DNA from: Leucogyrophana mollusca
Taxonomy: Eukaryota > Basidiomycota > Agaricomycetes > Boletales
Assembly: GCA_021014945.1 (NCBI GenBank)
Contig: MU266358.1
Span: forward strand, 62,001 to 126,000
Reading direction: 5' to 3'
DNA length: 64,000 nucleotides
Shown here: positions 37,320 to 48,067 of the stretch, piece after piece
Layout of the letters: each line of letters begins with the position of its first letter
Position numbering within the stretch: the stretch's first letter is position 1
Notes under the pieces: generated by a model
The model's database searches: none
The model's input: only the letters and a program-made list of their open reading frames with translations
What the model was told of the DNA's origin: nothing
Program-made: the position numbers and the translations under genes

Positions 37320-37861
37320 TTTACGGTGGCAACCGTTCCGTGTGCTTGATATCGTGTTTCAGGTCTTGCTTTGCATTGCATATTGTAAATTTACCCTTAG
37401 TTCAATGGTGTTGCGCATTCTGCTACTTCCCAGCCTTTACGGGCGGTGATCTGGTATATGATGAGATTCTAGGCATGAGCGACGGCCTCGTTACACCGTC
37501 CCAGATCGACCCATATGTTCGCGGTTTGGGTAAGCAGTTATAGCCGGAGAAGAAGGAAGACGAGAAGGCGGTGTGTGTGCTAGCAGTGCTGACTAAGCAC
37601 GGGTGGTGTAAATCATCCCACCGAAAGGCTCACAGCTCTCTTGTCTGCAAGCGCGGTTTTCTTCTGACGTTCACCTTGGCTCCCTTTCGCTTCATTCTCC
37701 TTACCTTCAACAAATATACGTCTTTCTAACGCTCGTTGTAATTGTTTGAATAGTCTCTTCTGTGTTGGGGACACAGTCTGGGCACAGGTGTCTTGCAGTG
37801 TGTACACATTCAGATCCGAATAATCTGAGAGCCCCACCAGCACTCTCACCCGTGAACCATC
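37320..37861. other. Spacer upstream of the Rho gene
   Basis: 542 bases holding the 3' flank of the acyl-CoA ligase and the promoter and 5' UTR of the Rho gene. No further gene is supported; a minus frame at 37613-38035 overlaps Rho exons and is taken as chance. Confidence 0.45.
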
Positions 37862-38936
37862 ATGTCGTCGCAAAATCCGGTTCGCCTTTTCTTTCCCTTT
37901 GCAATCCGTCTTATTGTCTTGCTCACAACCCGATTGCGGACGTGGCACACAGATTCGAAGGAAGTTAGTTATCGTTGGTGACGGCACGTATTTTATCGCT
38001 CTGCTGCTTTCTTTGCGCCGGCTCAAATCGGACAATACTTAGGTGCCTGCGGAAAGACTTCGCTACTCTGCTCGTTTGCTCTGGGAGAGTTTCCTAAGGA
38101 ATATGTGAGTCTTTCGTCATAACCCCCTTACCCGTTGACTGACTCGGTGCGGTCGGCTCTCTCACCAAAAAGCAACCGAGTAAGTGCCACACAGCGCATC
38201 TTGCCGTGCCACACTAACCCCTTATGCTAACAGCCATCTTTGAGAATTATGTTGCGGAAATCAGGCTTGACGGAAAGCCTGTCCAGCTGGCGCTCTGGGA
38301 TACTGCGTACGTACCGCTACGGCCACAATTATAGACTGAGCGGCTTATCTGTGACGCTTCTAGCGGACAAGAAGAATACGAAGTGCGCACCCCCGAAACA
38401 TCCTTGTTACCCGTTTCTGACTGACTCCTGCGTTGTCGTCATCAGCGCTTACGACCACTTTCCTACTCCAAATCTCACGTTATCTTAATTGCTTTTGCCA
38501 TCGACACCCCAGATTCTTTGGACAACGTATCTGTAAAAGTCCGTCCTCTTCTCACCCTCCCCTTAGACGTCATTGCTCATGCTGCGCGCCACAGTGGATT
38601 GAGGAGGTGCGCAGCATATGTGGTCCTACGATCCCCATCCTTTTGGTGGGCTGCAAGGCCGACCTACGCCCCTCCCCCAACTCTCCTAATGCCAGCAATT
38701 ATGTCTCCCGCGCTCAAGCAGAGCGCGTGGCGCAGGAGATTGGAGCGCGCGCGTACAAGGAGTGCTCGGCTCTGAAGATCGAGGGTGTTGACGACGTATT
38801 TGAAGCAGCAACCCGCGCAAGCATGCTCATGCGCGAGGGGGTCCCTTCACATCACCGGAGGAAGAGCAGTGGGCGAAACGTCGCCGAGACCAGCGAGACA
38901 ACCGGCGGTGGCCTCAAGTGCTGCGTCATCTGCTGA
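37862..38936 (+). CDS. Rho-family small GTPase (Rho2-like)
   Basis: A 214-aa signalling GTPase that in fungi controls cell-wall synthesis and polarity. Exons: 37862-37879, 37953-37983, 38043-38104, 38173-38179, 38234-38306, 38364-38382, 38446-38538, 38595-38936. Spliced motifs: GDGACGKTS (P-loop), the switch I segment QPTIFENYV, WDTAGQEEYE (switch II), VGCKADLR (base recognition) and the Rho insert region. The Rho2-like call rests on [22 protein letters not shown]. The C terminus CCVIC is a CaaX box for prenylation, with Cys as the last residue. The second intron begins GCACGT (GC-AG); the fourth exon is only 7 bases (CAACCGA) and is needed to restore PTIFEN. It could be a target of ICMT-type enzymes such as those at 3380-5964. 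Confidence 0.9.
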
Positions 38937-39364
38937 TGTGGATGCATAGTTGATTTTGCTGCACCTTTGGCCGTTGAGCCCCTTGCCTGAACATATGGAC
39001 GCTAGCTCTCCATTGCATATGTGTTCCTAGCACACTTCCTCCCTTCGTTCGTGTGCCAGTTTGCTAATATTCACTGGATCTCACTTGTCTCGATTTTGTT
39101 TTGCATAACTAGCATACTTGCTTACTTTCACTTTCGCTTTGTTCCCCTTTTCTTCCCTTTGTTTATAAACTATGAGCTGCTTTGACATGCCCAGCTGCGG
39201 ACTGTTCATCTTAGACGAGCGCGTACCTCTAAGTCCATACATACATATGACACATTCGTCCGACCTCGGATGGGAATTCAGCGTTATGTATTCGTCTACA
39301 TTCTTCGTTTGGCTACCTATTCACCGAGCATACGTATGGCATCTATTCTACTTATCCAGTGGTA
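38937..39364. other. Convergent 3' region
   Basis: Between the stops of the Rho gene (plus) and the carbonic anhydrase (minus). T-rich stretches fit 3' UTRs. No gene is supported. Confidence 0.5.
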
Positions 39365-40201
39365 TTATGCAGTCTGGGTGATGTTCAAATCCTCGATTCT
39401 GCCTGTCTCGACGTCGTATAACCATCCGTGGACTGTCACTGGCTTGCGCTTCTCCGGGTGGGCCCATGACGACACCACAGGCTCAGCCTTGCACACGTTC
39501 GCGACCTGGACCTTTACGTTCTCCTTGACGAGGACTGTCACAGCCTCGTTAGCGTCTGAAGGAAGGTCGAGTGATCCAGCAAGCTTGGTGAGAGGCGCGA
39601 GCCACCGGTTTATGGGTGACTCGGACCCCAGTTCTGTGCCTGAGTTTGTGCCGGCTTCCTTCGCGGCATCGTAACAGGCGATGGCGCCTCCGCACTTCGT
39701 GTGGCCAACGATAACAACTGTAATTCCCAAGCCCCGTCAAACATCCTCATTCACTAAAAACATAGAAAGCAATCACCGTGCTCAACGCCGACAACTTTGA
39801 TAGCGTAGGTCAGGACAGAGAGTGCGCTGTCGTCGTGTAAATGGAATTGGCTGGGGAAACAACCATGAGCGTCTGAACAACGATAAGTCGGCAACACGTC
39901 GATTTACTTGGCAATGTTGCGATGGACAAAGATATCGCCAGGCCGAGAACCCGTTACGACCGATTCCGGCACCCTGGAATCAGCGCAGCCTATCCAAAGC
40001 ACCTGGATGTGATGGATGGAGGTGCGCACGAGCTTTAGAAGGCCTTCGAAAGCCAAAACAGGCACGACGTTGACACACCTTGGGATATTGCCCCTGCGCC
40101 GACTTGGGGAAAAAATCTGGCTCGGCTTGGGCGACCTTGTCTGCCCACTGTGAATTGGCAGAGAGTAAATGGGAGAGAACAGAGTGATGGTGGTGGGACA
40201 T
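39365..40201 (-). CDS. Beta-class carbonic anhydrase
   Basis: Zinc enzyme interconverting CO2 and bicarbonate. Four exons: 40079-40201, 39908-40002, 39777-39850, 39365-39717, giving 214 aa. Zinc ligands are visible as Cys47 in the GCADSR motif (with the Asp49-Arg51 dyad), and His103 and Cys106 in [15 protein letters not shown] and [20 protein letters not shown] are further family landmarks. The N terminus (MSHHHHSVL) is not a clear targeting signal, so the enzyme is probably cytosolic. The start was chosen at the ATG that follows the longest in-frame upstream extension lacking family similarity. Confidence 0.94.
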
Positions 40202-40603
40202 TGGTCTTAGCGGGGAGTGGGGCGGTCGAAAGTTGGGAGAGGATATTATCGAGCGGTGATAAAATACCGCTCTAAAAATACGAGTGTTTCGTCCCAACAG
40301 CTTTGATACCTGTAATTGTCTAGATAAGCGGATCCGACAAGCTGTAGCCAGTTGCTGCGTGTGCTCGCAGTTGCAGAAGAAAAATCCGATGCCCGAAGAT
40401 GGCTCCGAGTCTTTCCGCAACGCAGGGGCCACCTGTCAAGCAATGTCCAACTCCGATTGCTTCGATGCGTAAGTACGACGCGAAAGTACGATGTGATGCC
40501 AATCGCTGATGTATGTATGGCATTGACACGTGTAGTAGGGTAAGAAACGGTAAAGAAGCATAAGGAATTTCCGTTCGTGTCGTCCTTCCTCGCTCTGGCT
40601 CCC
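40202..40603. other. Spacer upstream of the carbonic anhydrase
   Basis: About 400 bases holding the carbonic anhydrase promoter and the 3' flank of the next minus-strand gene. Minus-strand open frames here are continuations without similarity. No gene is called. Confidence 0.4.
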
Positions 40604-41395
40604 TCACTGGCCATCTTGTGGTATACCAGTGAAGGCCCGAACAGTTTCTCTTTTGGCATCAGTGTCTCCTTTGATAGGCAAGCCGTAAGCTTTCATTATG
40701 GCTTCGTAACGCTCCTCTGTCAACCCATGTCAGCACGGACGTTCTATGGGCGGCGCCAACGGTAACAGCTTCAGGAAAGCAAGACTCAACTCGTAATATG
40801 CTCGAATTCACCCCTGAAAGTTGGGAAGTTTGGTGGAGGCTTGCCGTTGTTGCCAACTGGCGCTTTCAAAGTATTCTTTAGCGACGTGCATCGCGCGTTA
40901 TGCAGACGAGCAGGTAGACGTTCTTGACTGCGAGACCAGGGTCAGCGATAGCCCGAGCATAAAATGGACGTGAACTTACTCGATCCTGACAATCTCCGCG
41001 AGGTCTGCAATTTTCTTCTCCAGCTCTTCAAGACCTGGACCCCGATCTGTATTCAGCTCCGTAAATTGGGTCTTCAGTGCCTCGAACTCGGCCGATAGCC
41101 GCTCCTGTGATCTCTCAATGCCATCAAGGCGAGATTTCAGAGAGGCCAGTTCAAGTGAAGATTCTGAGCCCCCAAACGCAGTGGGAGGCACGAGGGCAAG
41201 GGCTTGTGACGCCGCTGCAATCTGGTCCGCCATTGCGGAAAATGACGCGGAAAGACGGTGGGGCCAGAGAGGCGGCGTCGGCGGTGCTGGAATATCCAGG
41301 TTAGGACGCTCGAACGAGACATCAATAGTCGGCGTCGAGGACGCAGGCGCAGAGTCGGGGAAGTAGTTGGGAGAGTGGCCGTTCATCGTGGTCAT
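40604..41395 (-). CDS. Conserved-looking hypothetical coiled-coil protein
   Basis: A 221-aa protein from three exons: 40980-41395, 40791-40927, 40604-40716. The N-terminal third is Pro/Ser-rich. Residues near 85-140 form a heptad-like coiled coil (SLKSRLDGIERSQERL..). The C-terminal part (TLKAPVGNNGKPPPNF..GLPIKGDTDAKRE) has the look of a conserved domain that I recall from basidiomycete hypothetical proteins. Both introns keep frame and the product ends naturally. ATG codons at 41395 and 41386 are both possible starts. No enzyme motif is seen; a structural or adaptor role would be a guess. Confidence 0.72.
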
Positions 41396-42176
41396 TGGGA
41401 TTCGAAGAGATTCCGAGGAAGAGGTGATTTATGGGAAGCGTGGTGGGGTGCACCTAGGAATTGTGGAATTCGATCACCCACGGCCATGGGTTCATGAGAC
41501 ACGCGATCTCCTGTTGCGAGACAAGGTTCTCATGGCTTGTGCGAGAATCTGACGTCAAATCACCAGAGACAGGAAACACGGAAAGCCTATTGGCCATGCC
41601 ATGCCAACACCATGGGAGGACAAAGATAGCTGTGAGCAGTGAGCGGTGCTGTTTCTAATTTCAGCATTGAGGTCGGAGCGCGATGTACACGCTCTGCCAG
41701 AGCAAGACCTGAGCACAAAGACACAGCTATGCTGTCATCTCCCCAGCCACGACTGTGCGACGTACTTTTAACAGATTCATAAGGGCAACACGGGTAAGTG
41801 GCGGCAACACTGGGCGCACAAATGGACCTGCTACGACCACGCCGCCGCATGATGAATCAAGGCCTGAATCAACTTCAGGGTCGAAGAGCGGTTGTTTACG
41901 ACCGTACATAGATTTCGCAAGTTGTCTGAGCATATGTGACAAGTCTCGCTGCAACAGTAGTTGACTCACCATGCCGCCTGCGCACACTAATCATTGATAT
42001 TACTACTTTGGGTCGTTTGTCGCGCACGTGACAAAACACGTCGAGGTCACCAGATTCGGACAGGGAAGACGCGACACCTGTGGATCGTTGAAATGGTAGA
42101 GTGTGCATGGCAGATTTGTAAATTGTGGATTGTGGGCCGTCCATTTGGTACCCAACTGTAACGCGTCCTGCTTACT
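41396..42176. other. Stretch without a recognised gene
   Basis: About 0.8 kb upstream of the hypothetical gene at 40604. Only short frames are present. Confidence 0.4.
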
Positions 42177-42723
42177 TTAGTGAAACGTTGCTGTCTGCTG
42201 TTCGTGCAACCCATCCCTCACGAACGCGTGCAAGGGATTCCCTTCGTAAACCGCCGTTAAATTTGAAGTCAACACGAGGCATGAACTGATAAAATTGTGG
42301 CCAGTTTGATGTGTCATGCCGGTGGTGTCATAAAGGTCCATGCCAAGCTTCCGGAAAACGTTGGCCATCACCTCCTGGAAACGCAACCGGGTAACTGTCC
42401 TCTTCATCGGACTCCTTCGCAGCGATATGACCCGCTTAATTTTTTCTGGCTGGCACCGTCGCCTCCTTGCTAGGCCAGACGTCGGTAGGTTTCTCCAAAA
42501 GCTTTGCGCGTACGGATTTGCCGTCGAAGGTGCCACTGGTCAGAGGATTTCCTATTGTATTAGCCTCCGCGAGGAGAAGCATAGAGTGTCTTTTGCAACG
42601 GGGATGGTGGTATATGTTTTCGTGGTCGGCATTTCCAAGGAATTTCGGGTCGACTAGGAGCGCATCGAGTCGACCAGAGGCTTGTTGGCGAATATCAAAT
42701 AGCCCGCGAGTTTTGGCATTCAA
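42177..42723 (-). pseudogene. Cytochrome P450 relic
   Basis: Two minus-strand frames carry P450 fragments in the right order. The first (42723 down to about 42440) reads HENIYHH and then an I-helix-like stretch AEANTIGNPLTSGTFD..AKLLEKPTDVWP, where intact enzymes have [AG]G-x-D-T-x-x-N. The second (to 42177) reads MANVFRKLGMDLYDTT..VYEGNPLHAF, the usual segment after the heme loop and near the C terminus. The K-helix ExxR, the PERW region and the heme Cys loop are missing, and the frame shifts, so the gene is dead. It lies 2.3 kb from a sesquiterpene synthase. Confidence 0.68.
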
Positions 42724-45072
42724 GAATGGAGATCCAGTTTGGAGGCTCCATGAGGACTACGATGAGAAACAGGAGCTATCTCGGCACTAGAAGAAGGGCG
42801 TTGATGTGCGGATACACGTATGATATATAAATTCACTGTCGTCCAGGACGTCGAATCTCCCGCGTGGTTGTACGGTGTGATGAGTTTCCGATACAGCGTG
42901 CATCGAATTCGAAGGTCCGCATGCAGGACAAGTGATCACCCGGAGATGTTAGAAAAAATGACTTTCGATGCCTCGTTATACGCTCGGTAGCCCGATGAAA
43001 CAAGTAGTCAGTGCGCTAGGGCTTGGTATCATAGGCTGCGAGAACTTCAGGCTGACACTGTGATCTTGGGTGGGCAATCGAGACTAATATTGCGCTTCAA
43101 GATAAAGTACTCGTACATCAGTCTGATCGAGACTCGGTCCGAAGAATTGAGCACCCACTCACTTGTGATGGATAGGGCATTGACGACCGGCCAAGTGGCT
43201 TTGTGACCAGTTTTCGTCCGATCCTCTGCGAAGACTATACTCTGGCCAATGGATAAAGACCACCTGCATGGACTGAGTCGCCAATACCCTTCCCTTTAGC
43301 TCCACCGGCAGGTTCGGCTCCTGGCACTAACTGCTGTCACCGTAAAAGACTTACATTACTCTGAAATATAGTTTGGCACCATGTACAGCCAGAATCCGAT
43401 ATCTGGGAGGGGAGACAAGTTTCAGAATCGCAGCGTGTTCGTCTGTGCTTGATGATAGTGCATACAACTTTGTATCCAAATTTTCACGGGACTGTCCGGA
43501 ACCATCGGCGTCTCTCTCAAAGTTATTGAACCTTGGGGTTAATGACTCAGACCTGATTTAGATTTCAGCATGCATTCCTGACTTGATAACATACACACAC
43601 AATTCGTGGTCGCCGTCAAGTAACCACAATTACTCACAATCGGTGGAAGAGAGCAACTGCGGGTTTGACATCAAGTGTGCCGATAAGCTCATTTTCACGG
43701 CGATGATGTCGGAAAGGGGGCTGTTTGAAGTTGTAGACATGGTGGGTCCATTGTCTGTGGTGGGTCCGTTATCTCGTTGAAGCTTGGAGTGTTGTTCGTT
43801 TGGAATCACCGGGGGTCTCGGCAGAAATTAGGAATACAGACGGTGCCAGCCGTCACAAACGTGGTAAACGCTAACGCGCGTTACACACCCAAAGTGCAAG
43901 GTCAATCCGACTCCGGCGGATCTAATCACGCAGCATCAGAGCAATGAGACCCTACAAAGAAAAACGCTCCTGCACCCACAATATACACTACCAAGAAGTG
44001 CTCACCGTGACATCGCGTCCATGTGCTGTGAGCGTGGCCTGGGCCAACAGTCCCGCGAAAGCCTGACGCGCTCCACACAGTTGGACACGCCCTTCCCATG
44101 TCAGCGAGATATTGACAGGTCCTTGATGCCGTACTGAGGATGAATGAAGGCTTTGTGGAGGTCAAATATCTCGAGTATCGTCATAATATGGGATGAAATT
44201 AATCGGGTCCGAGCACTCGCACGACTCGTCCAGGCCAGAAAGTATTAAATCAAGCATCCCGAGAACGTCAGAGCGAACCCACGACAAGTCATCTGTCGAT
44301 CAACTGCGTCGTTACACCCTTCACCTTTGGTAGTGATATGTGACTCGGGCGGCTCCGACAACCAATTTTCGCCAGAGTTTCCAAAGATTTTCGGCGAAAA
44401 ACTTGAGCGAGATAATCGACAAGATCAACTGATGCATCTTGGGGGACCTCGGTCACCTTTACATATGGCCAGGAGCGGATCAGCGGGTTCAGCTGATCAA
44501 TTTGTATCACAGTTCCCGGTACGGTTTCTCGGTTCTGACCTTCCTGTCTGCGTAAAGACCAGCAGGTGGGGAGGGGAAGAGCGCTTACCGTTAGCATAGC
44601 AAATCGCACGTAAATGGGCACCGTTATACACATATTGGCGTAACGAAGGTGCTATTGTACCGTACACATCGCTCGCGGATGACACGAAGGAAGCTCGGTT
44701 AACAACATATTCCTTTGTGCAGCAAGGGGGGCACAACATACGCTTCTTCTCCTTTCATGTGCCGCATCTCCAACGTCACCAGGTCACCACTGTGACCAAC
44801 GGCCACTTGTTTTGAAAACTTGACTAACTCCAAGAAGGGTTAGCAAAGGGGACTTGCTGTTATCATCCAGGGATACAAACACACGGGCGCAACCATATAA
44901 TGTCAGCCCCAAAACATAACTGCCTAGATCATTTATTGACAAGGCTGAACGCTACAAAAGAATGGTGTTGTACAATGCGGTAACCTTCCTAAATCGCTAC
45001 GAGTGGCAGACACGTACATTCCAAACAGCACAATAATGGTGACATCGCGGTCGGGTTTGAGGAGAGGTTAGA
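42724..45072. other. Stretch without a recognised gene
   Basis: About 2.3 kb between the P450 relic and the terpene synthase. It may contain decayed 5' parts of the P450 gene, but no N-terminal signature was found. A minus frame at 44289-44633 (114 codons) has no clear family. No RNA gene or repeat was noted. Confidence 0.4.
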
Positions 45073-46556
45073 TTACAAATGGGCTCGTTCGAATATGGGC
45101 ACGACAAGATTGTCGCGATTTGTGACATCAACACCACGGAAGTACCCTGCATCACGAGCAATGAACATCAAGGGACAGTGGGATGGCTCAATAGGAAATA
45201 CGCACTTGGACTGAGATAGTACCATAACACTGTGCCTTGAACGAAGTTTTCCAGCGCTCGGAGGTATCTCGCGAGTTCAGCGTCAACTTCTGGGCCAAAA
45301 GACGGCAAACTATTCTTCAGTCCGATATAGTCCTCGACGCGTTGTGAGAGCATGTCCGTGAGGATATCAATGGCGCGCTGTAACCCGACATTGCGCTCAT
45401 TCATCACACAGAACACAAGGTTCTGATAATCGCCGTCAGATTGTTCCTTCTGTGAGAAGCAAAGTGGTATTAGAGCAGGTAATCACATGAAAAGACGACA
45501 ACTTTACGTTGAAAGAGCAAAGATCCTGTTTACCCAAGTGTGTCAGCCTTGCGACGATAAAAAAGAGATAGAAGACGAACATTTGGCCAAGTCATAAGGT
45601 CGTTAGTGGCATCGGACATCGCTTTGATGATCGGGTTATCGAACACAACATCCGGTAGGTCTAAGTCTAGTGAATATTCAATCATAGCTGCGGAATCGCG
45701 CGTGAGTAACCTTCTGCAAGAAAGATGGGAAGTCGAAAACCTTCCACCATTGCACCCCCAATCGTAGCCCGGCGCATCTGTATAAACTCATCCACCGATG
45801 CTATTCTATCTTGAGATCGGTTGCGCGCCTGCTTGACCTGTGAACTACTCCATTCTTCAAAGGCACGAATGAAGCTAGTACATGATATGGTGAGACGACA
45901 GATTGCCGATGTGTTATCTAAACGCCAACTTACCGGGTGTAAGCACCGGGAGTTGAGGTTTCACGGAAACGGCGTAAGAGGCTGCATAACGGACGTCAAC
46001 TCATCCGGAGAAGGAGTACCATTAGTTGACCCACTCGTGGAACATGGCAGCATACGGGTACTTTGGTCGAGGGCCGTCTGGATTGTTGAGGACACTCATG
46101 GAAATGTCATGCCCCGCTTGTACAGCGTCGGGCTTGGACTGAAGAGCACCCTCGTCCGACAAGTCGTCTGTCTGTCGAAGGAAAATGTGGTGGGTGAGCA
46201 ATGTGCCAGACGAGCACCATCCTACACACCGAGAATGCCCAAAAAAAGAAAATAATACATGTTTCAAGATGCTTGAGGTCGGCATCGGGAAAGCTTAGTG
46301 CTGCGAAGAGATCAAATTTGCCGTAGTTCAAAAATTTATGTTTCATCCTCTCGTCATAGACACCCATGCTTGAGATGGGAACGTCAGGTCGGCGATGACG
46401 GCACAGGAAACCCGCGAGCGCATACCTATTGAACCATTCCCGCGCACCAGCATCTGCTTCCGCTTGAAGGGGGTTGACCCTGAGCTCGCAGACTCGCCCA
46501 GTGATGGCGGAAAGGTCCTGCAAACAGAACTGAGTCGGAAGGGCGTGGCGGATCAT
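45073..46556 (-). CDS. Sesquiterpene synthase (terpene cyclase)
   Basis: Class I terpene synthase that cyclises farnesyl diphosphate. Eight exons: 46230-46556, 46035-46171, 45934-45981, 45741-45874, 45581-45687, 45508-45525, 45206-45449, 45073-45146, giving 362 aa. The Asp-rich metal motif is DDLSDE (residues 111-116), placed right after an intron (FFFWAFS-TDD). The NSE triad is Asn251-Asp-Leu-Cys-Ser255-x-x-x-Glu259, spread over three exons because of an 18-base exon. The C-terminal RY pair is in PRYFRG. All canonical motifs are intact, so activity is expected. The nearest upstream gene is the dehydrogenase, and a P450 relic lies downstream; no intact oxidase was found next to it. Product not predictable. 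Confidence 0.93.
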
Positions 46557-48067
46557 TGCAAGCAAGGAGGATAAAGGAAGCCGATAAAAATTACAGAGGG
46601 ATGAAGAGTGAGAGGCAGAATAGAGGCTACCAGTGGGTTTGTCCTGTTCTTATTAGATCTCGTGTGGGAGGGGGGGTCATATTAGCGATATCCGAGGTTG
46701 GACCTCCAAACGAAAGCGTGCATAAACCAAGTATACACACGACATCAATTGAACAGACAACGCCCACCAAGTGGTCGCTAGTACCTTGAAGATCACGACA
46801 CATATTACCCACGTGAACGGCTCCCAATGGCACCGCCTATGTTTGTTTCCGCCTGCGGTTTCTGACGACGACTTTGGAGGAAAAACATTGCTGACGAGAG
46901 TTGGCTTTACCTACATTGCTTGGACAACGTGGTCATATGTTCCTCGCTTGGGTGTCCCATCTTGAGAAAAGCGAGCGCTTATAGGCGCTTACGGGAACGT
47001 GGCCGTAATTTTCGATCTGATCTCAAAGATCGAGTTTCAGCCCGACACATACTTATCTTGATCGGTGCGCTTCCTCGCGCTTCGCCACCTCTGTTCGCCA
47101 GTTACGAGCAAGACTCCGGGTCATCAGGGACGCCCAGAGTAGGCTGCCGAGGCTCTGAGGAGGAGGAAGTCACATCCAGGTAAAGTTGGACATATCCCTT
47201 TGTTTGTGGACTTTGTCCCATTCGGAAAGCGGTGAAAAACTTGATTTTACTGTATCACAGAACTCCAAGCCTCAAGGCGCCACGGCCCACGGGTCTTCCC
47301 CAGACGAGCATGGTTGATCGCAAAATAAATTGTTCCTGGAGACCTTTATCAGCAGGCAGCAAACGAGGCGTTCCGGGGTTGGACCCGATAACCATCATTC
47401 CTCAGGTCAACTGTCCGTGAAACGCACGGTCATGCCAACGGAGTCTGTTTCCGAGTGCTGGACCCAGAGAATGGACGCGACGAGGGTACCCAGACGTCCT
47501 CGGTGGCAGCTGCCATCGTTCGCCTCCTTCCAATGCTATATTGGGCCTCCAGATAGTGGCGTCGGCACTTCCAGGAGCCGGACATCATGAGAACAAACTA
47601 GCTGCGGCGCACACTAGTACATGGACGTGATGCATGGAGAATGACAAAAGGGCGGGCGTTTCACAGCTATCGAGACTTTGAGTATGGATAAGACTTGCGA
47701 TCACCTCTTCGTGATAGAATGGGGGGTTGAGGTTCAAGTTATAATTGTCTTCAAAGTTCCCAGAACTTACTGTACTTGTAATGTTTCTGATGATGCACAT
47801 CTTGCTTTCTGATTCTCAGCTGCGAATATTTACAACTTGTATCAGCCGACAGACTCGGCGTCAGAGACGACTGGCGATGGTGGGGAATTGGCGCGATCTC
47901 ACTATTCAAGGGGATGATTTTTATGTGTTTTCGATCCTGGGCTTGCAATTGGGCGCCCTGAGCTTCGAGTTGGGTGGGTACAGCTGCAGCTTCGTGCCAT
48001 GACGCTTGTGCAATCCCATATAAGGAGTGACAATTGGGATAGTGCGCTTGCACCCTTTATCTGAACC
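46557..48067. other. Stretch without a recognised gene
   Basis: About 1.5 kb between the divergent terpene synthase and dehydrogenase genes, containing both promoters. Several short frames lack family signatures. Confidence 0.4.

Noticed and set aside
44289..44633. Possible second terpene synthase fragment on the minus strand
   Set aside because: A vague resemblance to the N-terminal part of such enzymes, but no metal motif and no supporting neighbour sequence.
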